A program made the translations under genes and the position numbers. Of a stretch of DNA of 64,000 bases, positions 13,259 to 27,400 are shown one piece after another. Below the pieces are notes generated by a model. The model saw only the letters and a list, made by a program, of their open reading frames with translations. It was not told the DNA's origin and did no database searches. The number at the start of each line of letters is the position of its first letter. Position 1 is the first letter of the stretch. Location of the stretch: NCBI RefSeq assembly GCF_003945595.2, contig NW_024104553.1:541078-605077 (forward strand). Direction: 5' to 3'. The stretch is from Pipra filicauda. Its lineage: Eukaryota; Chordata; Aves; Passeriformes; Pipridae.

Positions 13259-13826
13259 TGTATTGGGTCTGGCTGAGATGGTGTTCATGTCTCCATAGCA
13301 GCCCTCATAGTGCTCTGCTTTGCAGTGGTAGCTAGAAAGGCATTGATAACACACCAGTGTTTCGGCTACTGCTGAGCACAGCATCAGCACTGTAATACTC
13401 CTTCCCCAACTGAGGGCAAGATCCTGGGAGGGGACACAACCAGGCCAGCTGACCCAAACTAACCAAAGGGATATTCCATACCATATGACATCAGTTCAGA
13501 CACAAGAGCTAAGAATAGGAGCAGGAACGGGGACATTTGTTGTTTCCAATGGCTGCCTGCTAAGAAACCATTACGTGTTGTTGAAGCCCTGCTTCCTGGT
13601 ATATGGCAGGACATTGCTGCTGATGGGAAGTAGAGAATAAACCTTGTTATTTTCCACTTCGCTTTTGTGCATGCAAGCTTTTGCTTTTTCTTGCCTTAGT
13701 AAACTGCCTTATCCCAACCCATGGGTCATTTTCCACCTTATTCTCTCTCCCCTTTTCCAGCTGGGAAGGGGAGTGACAGAGCAGCTGGGTGGGCACTTGA
13801 TGTCCAGCCACGGTCAATCCACTACA
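13259..13826 (+). mobile_element. Solo LTR, ERVL-like family D, copy 1
   Basis: A 568-bp element closely similar to 51336-51882 along its whole length and in the same orientation. It starts TGTATTGGGTCTGGCTGAG and ends CAATCCACTACA. It shares the block CAAAGGGATATTCCATACC followed by CATATGACATCA. AATAAA is at 13636-13641. The flanks GACAG and CTTAG do not form a TSD, so the ends are set by homology and TG/CA. The short minus-strand frame at 13133-13390, which resembles one at 51258-51479, is a by-product of this shared LTR. Confidence 0.85.
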
Positions 13827-16800
13827 CTTAGCCACTAAACTTCTTTTATTTTAAAATCAATCAGAAAGAAATCTAACTAAATCACAAAGGACACAGAGTA
13901 TTTGCTGGTTTAATTGTATTTCTCTAAGAGGCAAATCAGTTTGCACTCCCAGAGCTTTTCATATCAGTTAACTCTGCAATACATTACCTTTTAGAGTATG
14001 AACTAGGCTGTTCTTCCCTGCAAAGAAAGACTTCGCTTTTAAAAAGATTCAAGGATCTTTGTTTAGGAATCTTGAGAGGAAAGTGACTCTAGATTAATTT
14101 GGGGTCTGCTGTTAGAAGAATGCATCTGACACAGTAGGAAAAACTGATGGGAACCTGCCCTTGCAGGAATGCCAGATAGCCTATGTGTCCATTCAGCTTG
14201 GATGCTGAGGAAAATCTGCCCAGCATGAGGAATGAATGGCCTTCCACCCTGCATATGTGAACAACAAATAGATTTCACCATCTGCAGGAGCCCTACTTGC
14301 TCTGCTTACTTGATGAGAAAAAATAGCCAATGTATTGTTATCAGTGAACACTGATGGACAGATGGATAAGCAGATGATTGCAAAGGCCACAAAAAATTAA
14401 CACAAGCTGCAAGTTTCCCTACTCTAGTATATGGGTTACATGTGTAACCATTGTACCAGAAAGGAAATGCTTGATTACATCAGGAATGTACATGATAGAC
14501 CTGTAAGACAGCTAAATAGCAGAGAGTCCTAAATTCAGCCCCTGAAAGCTGCTGGTGGTCTGCATTCCCAAGGGTGAGCAGGAAGTGTCAGGCATGGTCC
14601 CACAAAGCCCAGCCCACAGAACAAAAGCAGGACTGAAGATGTTTCAGTTCTTTCTCTTTCTGCTCACCACAATTCCCTGACACCAGCAGAAGCTATTTAC
14701 TCTCATAGTCAGAACTTTCCTACCTCCTGACTTTGGCTCCTAGCCCAGAGGACATCAGCCAACCCTGTTGCATGTCATGAAAGCCTTGTTTTAGGTGCCT
14801 CAAAGCTCTGGGATTCCCTGTGAGCAGTTAGAGAACAGCCCTGGGCAAAATTAACTCCTTCTGGTAGACACTTAGGTTTCTTGATTTGGTTTAAAAAAGT
14901 TAATGTGCTACCTTTCTTTTCTGATTAAAATGATTAACATGTCATCCCTCTATAAAACAAAATGTTTTGGTTTGGTTAATTCATTTAATTCCATGCACCT
15001 TTTTTTTTTTTGATGCTTGATTCCCTGAAAAACATTGAAGAAGAGCATAAAGGACTCTGTCATCTCCATATACTGCTACCTCTAATATTGGAAAAGTGAA
15101 CTTGTATTTTTTTCCTTTTTTGAACTCAGCAGCAAAGTTCAAAGAGACCATCTCAAAGGTAAAATTCTATTAGAAGCTGTTTTTCTGAATTAATAATTAA
15201 ATTTTATCAATGTATATAAATTTATCAATTTTATCGTGGATATTATTTGGGAATAACATCACAGAAGTATTACAGAATCACATGCTTACTCTGTTCTTAA
15301 AATCCTCTCTTCCTATCTGCTTATGACCCCACTGGAGGCAGGTTATTGGCTTGGATGGACCCCTAGTCTGGCCCAGAATTTTCACCTGTTCTTTGCAGAG
15401 TTCAGTTCAACGCTGTTGGTTTATAATGCAAGATGATATGCTCAGTTAATCCATTATGCTAATATATTACTATATTTATTTAACAAAGGACTGTTGATTT
15501 TGCCAACACAAAATTTGCACCTATTTAGTGTAAGAGCTAAAGTCACCACATTTAGATCAAAAAAGTCTGTTTAATCTTGATCAAAAAGTACACAAATAGC
15601 ATTGCAAACTGTGCGCTCCCTTGGGCTTTCTCTCAGATTTCTTTTCCCATTTTTCCCCTGGAACTATTGATCTGGTAACAAGTATGGGAATAAGGCAGTG
15701 GATTTTTGCTTTTCTTATAGATATACTTCTTATAAAACAAAATTTTGTCTTTCTCATCTCTCTTCCATTTTAAAATATTATCACTACTTTTACAGTAGAT
15801 CCCATATTTACAGGGCAAAACAAACCCAAATTGACCAAAGTCCCATTAAAATATAGCTGTGACATTCCAGAAGATAAAAACTCAGGAGGAATGTTTTGAA
15901 AGCTCCAGCTGAGAAGAAAAGAAGAAGAGAGAGATCTTGTAATAATTTTAAAACAAATCAAATTCCATTCAAGATTAAACAGAGATACAGGTAAGGGTGT
16001 GAGCATGAAATGTGACATTTCTTTCTGATCAAGGGCAGAAAATAGTGTCAAAAAATATGTTGAACATAAATGTTCAACAATTTTTTTTTTTTTAAATCAT
16101 GGAAATTATTTAAGTATTTTATATAGTGCTTATTTTAAAGTATAATTCTGAAATATTTCACTTTAATTTTGCGCTTCTCTGAGTTTTTTTCTATATGTAT
16201 ACATTAACTAAACCTTGCAGATGAAAAATTTCCTTCCAGTTGAAAAAAGGGATTTGTTCTGTTCTGCTTGAAAATGTATTGATATGGGATGCTCCAACCT
16301 TTTCAAAATGTTTTTGAAAACCTTCTAATACAAGAAATCTCAAAGAAACTCTTTTCTGACATCCTTATATACATATATGCACACAGAGTCTTAACCAATC
16401 AACAAAACTTTGGTGCCTAAATTCTCATTTGAGTCATTATGCATTCAACTTTTAATTGCTTTTCAGTAGTCAACACGTTGCTTCTGAATAAATGTGATCA
16501 TTCTGAGGAAGCTGCTTCTCTTGTTTAAGCTGGGAAGTTTAAGAGAACAAACTCCTGAGAAAAGATATTCTGGATCTACAGGGTATTTTGCATCTGCTGC
16601 TGGAGGTAGACCTGAGACTGCCTTTAGTACCTGGGAAAACACTTAGGCTGGAAGGGAAATTATTCCTGTCAAGGCTTCTTGTTCTGGGGGGGGGAGACTT
16701 AGTAACTGCATTAGGTAGTGTAATCACTGCAGTACAAAGAACATATTCTCCATCCTTTGTGCCTAGTCCTCAAAACAATCCTTGGATGAGGAAAGTGAAT

Positions 16801-19800
16801 AAGGAGAAAAAAGTGTGCTGTAAGACAGGTATCCTACCCAGATATCCACTAGCATCTACTAATGCCAGTAACACCTCTGCACAGGCTGAAGAAACTGGAG
16901 GATGTACTCTGGAATCTCTGGATTCAACTCTGTACTCAGTACAGGAAGACTCAACAAGATCTAATTTTTCATTATGGGGAAAGTTCATCAGCTGACCTGG
17001 AACAATTAATTTGTATTCGTCACCATCACTGTTGGCATGGAAATGGAAGGTCTAACCTTGTATTAAGTTGTCAACACCCTGAAATGACTGCTCTGTCTTT
17101 CCTATGACTCAGCAGCTGCAAGACAAGAACTCCATGTTCTCCAGCAGAAACACATCACAGTGTTGTCATGCCAGCAGATACTTGCCTCTAATCTCTTGTG
17201 CACAAAAGTCCTCCCTCCTACAACTACAGGACTCCCACGCAGGTGGTGCTGTGTTTCAGTGGGGCAGGACTTGCATGTGTATATGTGTGTGGGTCTATCA
17301 AAGAGCTTTATTACTTCTTCCATAGACTTCTTAACCTTCTCTTTCTGCTTATTTCTGCTCCTTTTGTTGCCCGTCTGGTCCTGATTCATTCTCCCTTTCT
17401 GCTATGCAAATATCAACCCTACTTTTGCCCTTTGTGGTTACTATATCCACCCTTTTAAATTGGGTGCAGGTCGTCTGAAGAGTGGAAGATGTGGTATTCT
17501 GCATTCTTCCACTGAGTGTTTCAGCAGGGCTGGGGTGTGGGTGTACAAAAGACACTCAGGCAGCAGCACTATCTTCCCAGGGGTGGCAGCTGCCCAGCAG
17601 CAGCCATAGTGAGCTAGACAGGCTTTGCCCATCCTTCCACTGCACAGTGAGCAGGGAAGAAAGCTGCTGACATATAAGGGGAGTTCTCCAGAAAAGCTGC
17701 TGCTGAGGAGTGAGTCACCTGCCCAAGCACAAGTAACAGCCTCTCCCAATGCAGTTTGTCTGCTAGCATCACAGAAAGACCCGTGAGACATCACAACTGC
17801 AGTGTGTTAAGAAGGAGTAAATGAGGGAGTCTGCAGGCCTTGCAGTACAGGGCTGCTGGTTTCATTTCTATGATGGCAGGAACATCCTGCTAATGTGCTT
17901 CCATCATGCCTGAGTCAGCTCCCATTCCTGCCCCCAGGAAGAAAGCAAACTGGCTTGAGGCATGGATCAACAAGGATTTTTTAACTTTGGTACTCTCTTT
18001 TCTTCCTGCATCTCACTAATGCCTGCTCCAACCATCTTACAATATAGTTTTCATGCCAGGCTTGCTCCTTGAATCTCCTCTTGCCATACTAAGAGAATGG
18101 AGCAGGATGAAACAGAGCTGGAACAATTCTTACTTTGGCATTCTGGGACCATTTTATTTTTGATTTATTGGGCCCACAGTCAGAATGCTGCTTTGATGAT
18201 AGCTGGTGAAAAGAAAGAGGCCATTCCAAAGGTCTGTTCTCCCTTTAACAAACTGCTTCCCAGGGGTACAGTTCTTCCTCACTGGAAACCCATTAGCACA
18301 CAAACATAAGTCCTCATTGTCCAACAGGGAGAGCAGAGATTGTTAATAAGGATCCTTACTAGTGGTTCTAAGGAGTCATCAACAACCTGCAAATGTTTTC
18401 CAATATCAAATTATTCCAGACTGTACAAACAAAGACATGGTCTGCTTCTTTTTTTCTTTCCCTCTCCTTTACTCTGTTGCATACATCTAGCAAGTATCTC
18501 GTTCCCCATGATTTAATTGGCATTGCTGTGTATGCCAAAAGTAATGAAGAAGCAAAATCAAAAGCTCCCCTCTTCCAGTCTATTGGCTTGTCTAGCAGAA
18601 GGTGGGTCAAGCCTGAAGAGCAGCTGCAGGTGCCAGGTCCCTGTCATCAGGAGGGCTGTGTGTCTGTGTGCGTGGCCCTGACTGCACACCCTGCACCAAG
18701 TGGAACTGCTGCGGAGAGGCAGGAAAACACATTTAGTGTGGGAGGATGCGACCCATATGCTGCACTCTGTGAAGAGGAATAAAAACCTTAGCAGGACACC
18801 CTGGGCGAACACAGGACTAGTCCTGTCAGATGCAAACCTCAGAGTCAGGGCAGGTTCCCTTTGTTTGAAGGGACTTTGCTTCTTGCTCTCCAGTCCCTTC
18901 CTTTTAAGGTAAGGGGAGTAGGGTGTGCTACCCTGGGCATCTGGCAGGATGGTAGCCTCTACAGAGGAAATCTCTTTCACATGTAGTTGGGCTATCTCAT
19001 GCCCAAGACTACTCCATCACATACAGGCAGGGAGAGGAAAGCTATAAGCCTACTTTTGCTTTTTCTGCAAAATCCAGCTGAAGACCCTCCATGCCTATTA
19101 AATACAGGACATTGTTTTTCATGGTAGGGATCAGAATGCCACACCACTATAGCATGAGTTGCCATTCATCAGCTGGGCTTTTGACAGTATACGAACGAGT
19201 CAGTGCTCTCTGCCTCCCCCATCTTCCAAGAATCAGTGCCCAGGCATTGTGGGCTGAGCTCCTGGGCTTCATCTCAGCCTGGAGCAGTGCTTAGCGATCT
19301 ACAGCTTAAGGAACATATTATCTTGAAGTTGCTTGTGACAGGGTTTTCCCAAGAGTTCAGCCAACTGTGAACAGAGGTAAGGGGCAGGCAATGTCAAAAC
19401 ATTGTTAAAACCTTCCTCCTCAGTGAGAGACGAAGAGCAAAGGAAGATCTTGTCTGCCTTGGGGGACCAAGTCCTCAGAACTTGTTCAGAGTGATTCCTA
19501 CTTCTTGTTGAGGTCAACAGACCCATCTGATTCACACAGCAGCACAAAAGGCTACGGAAGGGGATGGGCTACATCAAGTAGTGGCAGCAAGTAAGCAGGG
19601 TGAGAGTCTGGATGCAGAGATATAAACCATGTCGATGAGCAAGTATCATCTTTCACAGCGCAATGGTGGAGCTACTAAAGCAGGGCTGCACTAGTGAGAC
19701 CCAAAGCCTATCCTGGTCTGATATATCTGTTGCATTTGTCCATCAGAAGAGTTCAACAGGAAGTCATTCACGTGGAGAAGGATTTGATAATTAATTATTT

Positions 19801-21280
19801 CAGAGTTTACTTGCTCTCCTCTCCTCCTCCCCCTTCTTTCTGTCTCTCCGTGCTATCTCTTTGCCCCACTGGGCTAATACATATTTCATGACTGAAATAC
19901 ATCCTCTGTGAAAATATTCCATTAAAATATTCATGAACAACTCTTTTCATTATTTGCTCAGTGCTTAATGGTTTCATGATAGCTACACAGCCAGAGGTCT
20001 AAAGCAACAGTCTGCCTTAGTGACCAGCACTCTCCCACCGTCTACTCCCTCTCTATCTCTCAATTTTTTTAGCTGTAAGTCCTTGGGGCCAGGCTCATGA
20101 ATTTTTCTTGTAATTTCAAGCGTGATAACTTTGATTTGTAGTGCTCCTAGTACAATAGGGATCCTCTTCCTGGACTAGTGTTGGTGGCTGTAAAAGAGAT
20201 ACAGGTGTTATCAAGAGCATCCTAGCAACACCAAGCTAATTGTCCACACTTCTCTACTCCACTAGAAAACAGCAAAGGGCCAAGCCCTAACACTTTTTGG
20301 AATAGGATACAAATGTTATTACAGGGTGCTCTGAGACGCTTTGTTACCCTTTCAATTAAAAAAGGAGGTTCTCAAGTAGCAAGGATGCCAGTCCCAAAAC
20401 CACTCTAAGTAGCAGGTAAGATATATTGCACTTCTGCTTACATTTCTATCTCCCACTACAGAAAAACTCTCTTGCTGATGGAGGAAATATTTCTTCTTTG
20501 TATATAGGTAGAGTTATTCCTGCTCAGTTGGAGTTACCCTGTGGTTCCTTGTGCCAACAGGAACACCGTATGCAAAACTTGCAGAGATGGGAAATCACTC
20601 TCACAGGGCACAGCTCCACCATTCTTCATGGGAGTGGGTACTGCATGACCCTGTCCCTGACTCCCTCAGAAAATGTCTCTGTGCCATTTTAAACCTCCAG
20701 CTGAGACAGATTTAAGATGTGGTCTATGGTGTCTGCATGCTGGAGGGTGAAAAAAAGACTATCTACTTCATATACCCTCTCAGAGAATGTGAGCAAATAT
20801 GTCCCACACACTGGTACCAGCCGGAAACAGGGCCTTCAAATGTCAAGAGACATCTGGGATGATGAGGAAGGAATGGAGTGCCAGGAAATGGAGGTTTTGA
20901 AGACAGAACACCTTCTGCCATCTTTGGTACGTGGTGTGGAACAGCCAAAACTGTTTGTGATTTTGGCAGCCTTGGGCAGCAGGACAGATTGCTAGTGGTG
21001 TGCACACTACTAGAGGTGCCTTGGTTTGTGCTGGACTCCAGCAGGACTGGAGACTGAAACTTCTGTTCTGCAGCCCAGTGTTAGGTAACATGCCAAAGAG
21101 CACTGCACAGGGAAAAGGAGATGCTGTGGAGACTGGGAACAACAACCTGCAGAAAAAAAATATTCTGCACAGCTGCCTCTCCAATGTCCAAGACAGAAGG
21201 GGGTCCTAAGCCCAGCAGTGAGATAGCAGTAAGGTCAGATTCCTACTATGAGCAGAAGCTGTCTCACCAGGCTGGAATGA
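13827..21280. other. Intron without recognised genes or complete repeats
   Basis: AT-rich with short T runs at 15001-15011 and 16081-16093. The frame at 16588-16995 (+) and others show no family resemblance. Nothing else is supportable. Confidence 0.55.
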
Positions 21281-21285
21281 GTCCC

Positions 21286-21868
21286 TGTTGTAGTTTAACC
21301 CCAACTGGCAACTAAATACTACTATGCATCCAGTCTCTCACTCACTCCTTCCCCCTAACCCTAGTGGGGGAGGAGAACTGAAAAAGATTAAACCTGTGGG
21401 TTGAGATAAGAGCAGTTTAATAACTGAATAACTGAAATAAAGTAAAATAGTATAATATAACAACAATAATAATAATAATGAAAAGACAAGAGAGAGAGGA
21501 ATAAAACCCAAGAGAAATAAGTGATGCACAGAATTGCTCACCACCCACTGACAAATGCCCAGCCCATTCCAGAGCAGCAATCCACCCCGCTTGGCCAGCT
21601 CCCACCAGTTTATGCACTGGGCATAATGTTCTATGCTATGGAATACCCTGTCGCCAGTTCGGGTCAGCTGTTCCAGCTGTGCTCCCTCCTGGCTGCTTGT
21701 GTAGCTCCTCACTGGCAGAGCAGGGGACACTCCAAAGTCCTTAAATTACGTTAAGCACAACATAGCAACAACTAAAACATTAGTATAGTACTCATCCTAA
21801 ATCCGACACTCAACACTGTACCAGCTACTAAGAAGAAAATGAACTCTATCCCAGACAAAATCCAGACA
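21286..21868 (-). mobile_element. Solo LTR, avian ERV family E
   Basis: A 583-bp element on the minus strand, starting TGTCTGGATTTTGTCTGGG and ending GGGGTTAAACTACAACA. It is flanked by GTCCC (21281-21285) and ATCCC (21869-21873), a 5-bp TSD with one mismatch. It has the layout of a widespread bird LTR: ATTAAA poly(A) variant at 21421-21416, a (TTA)n run (about 21461-21480) and a CTTATCTCAACCCAC motif. The TATA region is decayed (GTGCATAAACTGG). It is in sense with SYNDIG1. It shares short blocks with family D (GTATTCCATA), so the two are probably related. Confidence 0.85.
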
Positions 21869-21873
21869 ATCCC

Positions 21874-24298
21874 CTTTCATACGAGCTCTTCACTAGGAAG
21901 AAGTGGTATTATTATTTGCAGCATGTGGCTTGAAGCAAAGCACCAGGTCATGATAGCAATCTCCAGGGTTTCTGTGCCATTGCTGCTGTTGGAGCAATTA
22001 GGCTCACATCAGTGCTCTTCAAAAATCATCTTGCTTTCTCTGTAACTCCTCATGTGAGAGAGAACTAAGGTTTGGGCCCTTGCCCACAGTAAGGAAAGTA
22101 ATGAAAGGCATGTCTATGGCAATTTGAGACTACATTGCCTTCTTTCATATTCCCAGTGCTTTTGAAGAGTCCTAAATTATGTGCAAGCGCACATCTTCCC
22201 AGACAGTTCTTTGCTTTGTTTCTCCCTATCTGGTCCCTAAAGGTTTCGATTTTGCAGATATGCCACTGGAAGGGTAAAGAAATAGTTGTGCTTATTTGAG
22301 TAAAACAAGGCTGATTTCCATCCATCATTGTGTAGTCTCCCTGCCTTTTATGCAGCAGCATCTGAAACCCTTATTGACATTGTGACCCTGCATACAAGTT
22401 GGATGAAGGGGTGTAAATTTACATCATCAGTGTTTTATAGCCTTTGAAGGATGGTTGCTCTTTGATACTTGCTGACAATGGGGCTTGTGAGGTCTACTGG
22501 TTGGCCCCAAGTGGGGTCGTCTCCCCATGGTGTCCTATTCAGTTCTGGCTTTTCTGGGGTTTGATCTGAAACTAGGTGAAATGGATGGGACACTTCCCAG
22601 TCGCTTGAGGAACTCTGAACAGGTTTCTTAGAGAAGCCCTATAGATCTGAATTCCTTTGTAGGTCTGTGCTCATTTTGCAGTCATCTCTGCGCATTTCTC
22701 CTAGCTTTGGTCTGAAAAATCACTGTTTAATCTGTCTGGGACAGCAGAGAGGAGATGTCTGAGAGTACGTAGGAAATTATAATCCTCTTGAAGCTGTTCT
22801 TGTATGACTTCTTACAGTCACAGGATTATATATTCAATTATATAAGTCTAGGATTATATGTTGATGAGAATGCCTTTGGTTTTCAGCTCTAATGCTACTA
22901 TCTTCATTCTTCAGCTCAGCTGTTCCTTTCTAACACTATGATTCCTACTATGGCACCTGCAAAGGCAGCTGACTAATTCAATTACAGACAAGAAGAGAGC
23001 TCAATTTTCTCTTCCCTACTAAAGAAGTGATTTCCTTTCATAGTAGCAAGGGCAACAAGAAGCTTATTCAAAACTGAGCCTTGCTGGAAAGGTTATTCCA
23101 ATGGGATATCGACCACTTCTTGTCATAGGGATATTCACCTAGGGATAGCATTTCTCATGGCTAACTTTATTCTTTGCTTCCATTAACATTTTATTGTGAT
23201 TTACTCTTGTGTTTGCATTTTGCAATAGAAATTTTGTACTTTTCAATGCCTCATCAAAGAACAGAGATTATTGGGGGAATATGGGGAGCTGGGAAGGGGG
23301 CACCTGACATGTTTCCATTAACACCTCCAACTACTGCATCCCAGTGAGCACTTTTTTCTGTGATGTACAGGCAGATGAGGTGGAATATGCACATGGTGTT
23401 GCCTAAAGCATGGTAGAGTGATACCTACAGCAAAGCATAAAAGCTGAAATACGTCTGTTGAAACAATGTGCCCTGAGGTCCTGTTTGCACTTAGAAAACC
23501 TATATATATATTTTAAAAGGAACGTTTTTAGTAATACAGAACACACTGGATATGACCATTGCTGAAATTACTGAAATTTAAGTAAACAACGGTATAAAGA
23601 CACCTGTAAACCCAAAAGACTTAGGTGACACAGTTATAGTTATGGCCTAGGGTCTCCACCCTGTCCCTCTGGCAAGTCAGGCTTTTCAACAGCTTCTGGG
23701 AGCAGGGCTGTATGACAGCTACAAAGAAACATAGCCTACCCACGTGGAGCCAACCTGATATCCAGGACATATGTCTGCAAGCCAAAACCATGTGAAGGTC
23801 CTCCAATGAAATTCAGGGATTCATAGACTAGAAATCAAGGCTGATATCCTGGTGTGGAAAACACAGTCTTTTTTCAAAACTAGAACTTTTACTTCTGAAA
23901 TCAAATGGTTAATATGGTGGACGGGTGGTAGTTATTGTATTGGATCATGGGCTTGAACTGAAAGATGTTTAAAACCTGTTGCCTTACAGGCACGTGAAGA
24001 TTTGTCTGCTGCATAGGGATACCTGTCTAGCTCTAAAGTAGAAAGGTGGATGACTGAAGAGCAGTCTATTCATGACAGTATGGAACACATGGCAAACTGA
24101 GATCTCACCACTGCCATTCCCTGAGTGGAACTGGGTTTACCTGCTTCCATGTGCCAAAGCTGGGTACCAGTCTTTGGAAGTAAAGAGTGTAAAGGAGAGG
24201 CTGAAAATATTGTTGACAGGCAACCCATTAACTTGTTGGTTGTCTCATGCTTCAGTCTTCTGGAACAAACGAGGACTGGAACTGAGTCTCTGGAAAGA
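21874..24298. other. Intron without recognised features
   Basis: Mixed AT-rich sequence with a short run of ATTATAT-type motifs at 22825-22865. No coding similarity was seen. Confidence 0.55.
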
Positions 24299-24425
24299 AA
24301 ATCATAGAATATCCAGCGTTGGAAGGGACCTACAAGGATCATCATGTCCAGTTGAACAGGACAACACCAAGAATCACAGCAAGAAGAGCCAGCAAGCAAC
24401 AAAAGTCAAGGTTTTCCCTGAAGAC
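24299..24425 (-). mobile_element. CR1 LINE 3' end fragment
   Basis: The plus strand reads AATCATAGAATATCCAGCG followed by TTGGAAGGGACCTACAAGG and ATCATCATGTCCAG. This is the reverse complement of the conserved CR1 3' terminus. Only the tail portion is recognisable; the upper limit is approximate. Confidence 0.8.
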
Positions 24426-27400
24426 TAAGCCTGCATTTATACCAGTCATTCAGGAGGTCAATGATACTTTCCCTGCACATGCAGATGCTTAGGATAGCAT
24501 TGATATTTTCATTTTATGTGTAGCTGCTTATCTTGGAGTTGAAGAGTGTCAAATGCAGAGACGACAAAGGTTGCTAATTGCTATGCCATTCAAGATTGTA
24601 GTAAAGGAGAGAGAAAGTGAAAGAAAAGGGAGAGGCAGAGAAGATAGAGAAATGAGTTTATGAACTATAGCATTGGGGAAGTACTCCATAATTGCAAGAG
24701 ACTGAGAAAGATAAGAAGCCCTGCTGGAAGTAAGAGTCCAGAATAAATAACAGGAGAACTTAAGTAGCTCTCTTTGGTGACCCTTAACTTCTCTGGAATC
24801 CGAAATTTATTGTCATTTCTACATTTTATTCAAAAATCTCCTACTGGCAAATTCAACAGAATGGGAATGTCTCCACATCACCTAATGGACTGGCAAGGGT
24901 GTCCTGATACAGAAAAGCACTGAGCACTTGGTCAGCTCTGACTTTTACCCTGCCTTACAGCTCCCTTCCCAAACCCATGAGAATGTCAGTACTGAGCCTG
25001 TCACTAGCGACCAATGGCAGGGGTGTTATCTTCCCCTTGCCCACATCTGAGGACAAAACCCTTTGGGTCAAGTTTTAAGTCAAATAATTCCCGGTTTTAG
25101 GGAAGAAATGACAGAGTTCCTGCCACTGTCAGCTGAACTCTGTTAGGAGCAGATGTGGCATTCGTGTTTTGCAAACGGGCCTTGGCTATTTGCATGGAGT
25201 TGCAGCTCTTCTCACTGTTGTTAAGCTTCTTTTGAAACTTTCTCAAACAGTTTTTTACAACCACCCACCAGAGAATGACACACTCCCAGGGCTGTATGGG
25301 AAACTTAGCAACATCCTTCTGCTGGGAAGACACACTGGCAGCAGCAGCAGCAGCCAAATCCGAGGCACCTCTCAATGCCTGCACCAGCTCTTCCCCCCAT
25401 CTTCCCTTAGACAACTGCAAGAACACTTTCATGCCTTGTTGGGAGTCTTGCCTCAAAGAACATGATCTGTCCTTTGCATCTGTCATCCTGGAGTGCGGCT
25501 CACGGAGGGAGGGCAAAGCAAGATCTCAAGTCACACAGCAGAGCCAAGAGCAGCCTTGGGTCCTCCATGTCCCAGCCTTGAGCTGGAGTGGCCTGCTCTT
25601 CCTCTGATAGGTCTTGGAGCATAAATGGGCTGAAATGGCAGCTCCTCAGAGCAACAACACTTGGTGATGAGGCACAGCTTCAGCTGGGAGAGGATACAGA
25701 TGTGGTAAAGCACCAGCCTAAACTACACGAGAGTTTGTCCATGTCTTTAGTGTGCAATATCTACCTCTGCTTGCTGTAGAGGCATGTGGAGAGTTTCTCA
25801 AGTTCCTTCCATGCACACAAATGTCAGGACATGCTCCTGTAGAGAGACAAAGGGAGATGGAGGACCAGTGTGCATCAAGTCTTTTAAGAGGTCTAGAAAA
25901 GTGTGACTCAAAAAGCCCTAGAATTCCCCATCATGGTCCCTTCTAAGGGAAAGCAATACATGAATCCTTGTGAGATAACAAAACAACTACAAGAGGTTAG
26001 GGGAAGAGAGAGAGATGACAGGCAGGCAGACTTTGCATGTATACCAGCTATGACAGACCTTGTTCTTTCCCTAGACTCTCCTCTAGCATCCCCTCACCTA
26101 GTCTGCACAGCTGGTGGACTGAGTTCCTGTGTCTTCCAAGCAGCAATTTCCCGGAGACCTCTGTCAGCGCTTCCCCAGTTTCCCTAGTTGTACAACAGAG
26201 ATCAGCCATCTATGGGGCAGACCTGAGGTGGCCCAAGGACAGAACACCTCCAAGTTTGCTTCTCTGGCTTCATCGTATGAAAAGAAGTCCCAGGTTCAGG
26301 CTGCTTTCTTGGTACCCAAGAACCCAAGTAAGGATTAAATGTGGTATTCTCATCTCCTTGGAAATCTCATCTATAATGCTACCAGGCTTGCAGAAGAGAC
26401 TGTTTTTTGAGATCCAAAAAAGCTGAGAGATCACTGCTTACTCCAGCAGCAGTACTGCTATTCCTCAGCAAGTCTAAACCTGGAAAAATGAAGAGCTTGT
26501 GTAACATGAAAGAACAGAAATAAGAAGTGATGCAAGTCTTCAGCAGTGGGAAACAACTGATACCCTGGGGTATAAAAGGGCTGAGCAAGCACACTATGTT
26601 ATTTCACCTAGAGTCGTCTAGTCTTCAAGGAAGGTTGCCATGGAACAGGAACGATTTAGACATCTCAGATCCCTTTGTTTGTTTTGTTCCTTTGTTCATT
26701 TCTTTCTGCAGTGAAGATCTCAGCAGAACCATCAGCATGGCTAATATAGTCCCTGACAGATCTTAAATAATAATAAACATATCTGCCTTTCGTAATTTGG
26801 AGCAATGCTCCAGATGGGGGTGCTGTGAAAGCAGCTGTTTGCTTGATTGATCTGGTTGAAGAGGATGTGCACATCAAAAGAGGGATGTGCGGGATGCAGA
26901 ATTTGCAAAAGAGGGTGATTAAAATAGCTGTGACTGCTAGCAGAGTATGGACTAAAAGTGCTCCTGTTGTATGTGGATAATTTGCAATAGAGGAAATAGC
27001 TGTTAGCTGGCATAGATATAGAGCCCCAACAGCACAGAAATACAGACCTCTGGGGGAATTTGTCATAGCCTCTTCTTCACCAGTAAGCTTGCAAAGCAGA
27101 AGCTGAGAATTACAGAAACAAACAGCAGAACCTGGCTGGGAATTTTCTCTCAATGTGTTCGATGTTTGTTTGCCTGTATATGGCATTTGACAGAACACAA
27201 CTGCTCTCTGTGAAGATATTCTTGGGGATGTGTAAATCAGTGCTGAGAAAAGGAAAATACCTTTGTTCCAATACTCTGCTGCAGCACTGCTCCAAGGCAG
27301 CTGCAGTTAGTCTGTTGAGTGTCTCCCTCTCATCTGAGGACCAGTGTTCTCATTGGGACTGCCTCTCCACCATTATGCACCATGGCCAGGAAACTCCAGG

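Noticed and set aside
13133..13390. Minus-strand frame with a cysteine-rich peptide similar to one at 51258-51479
   Set aside because: The similarity comes from two copies of the same LTR in the same orientation. The frames differ outside the LTR and have no gene context.
21338..21730. 130-codon minus-strand frame with a hydrophobic stretch
   Set aside because: Contained in the solo LTR at 21286-21868; the hydrophobic stretch is the translated (TTA)n run.
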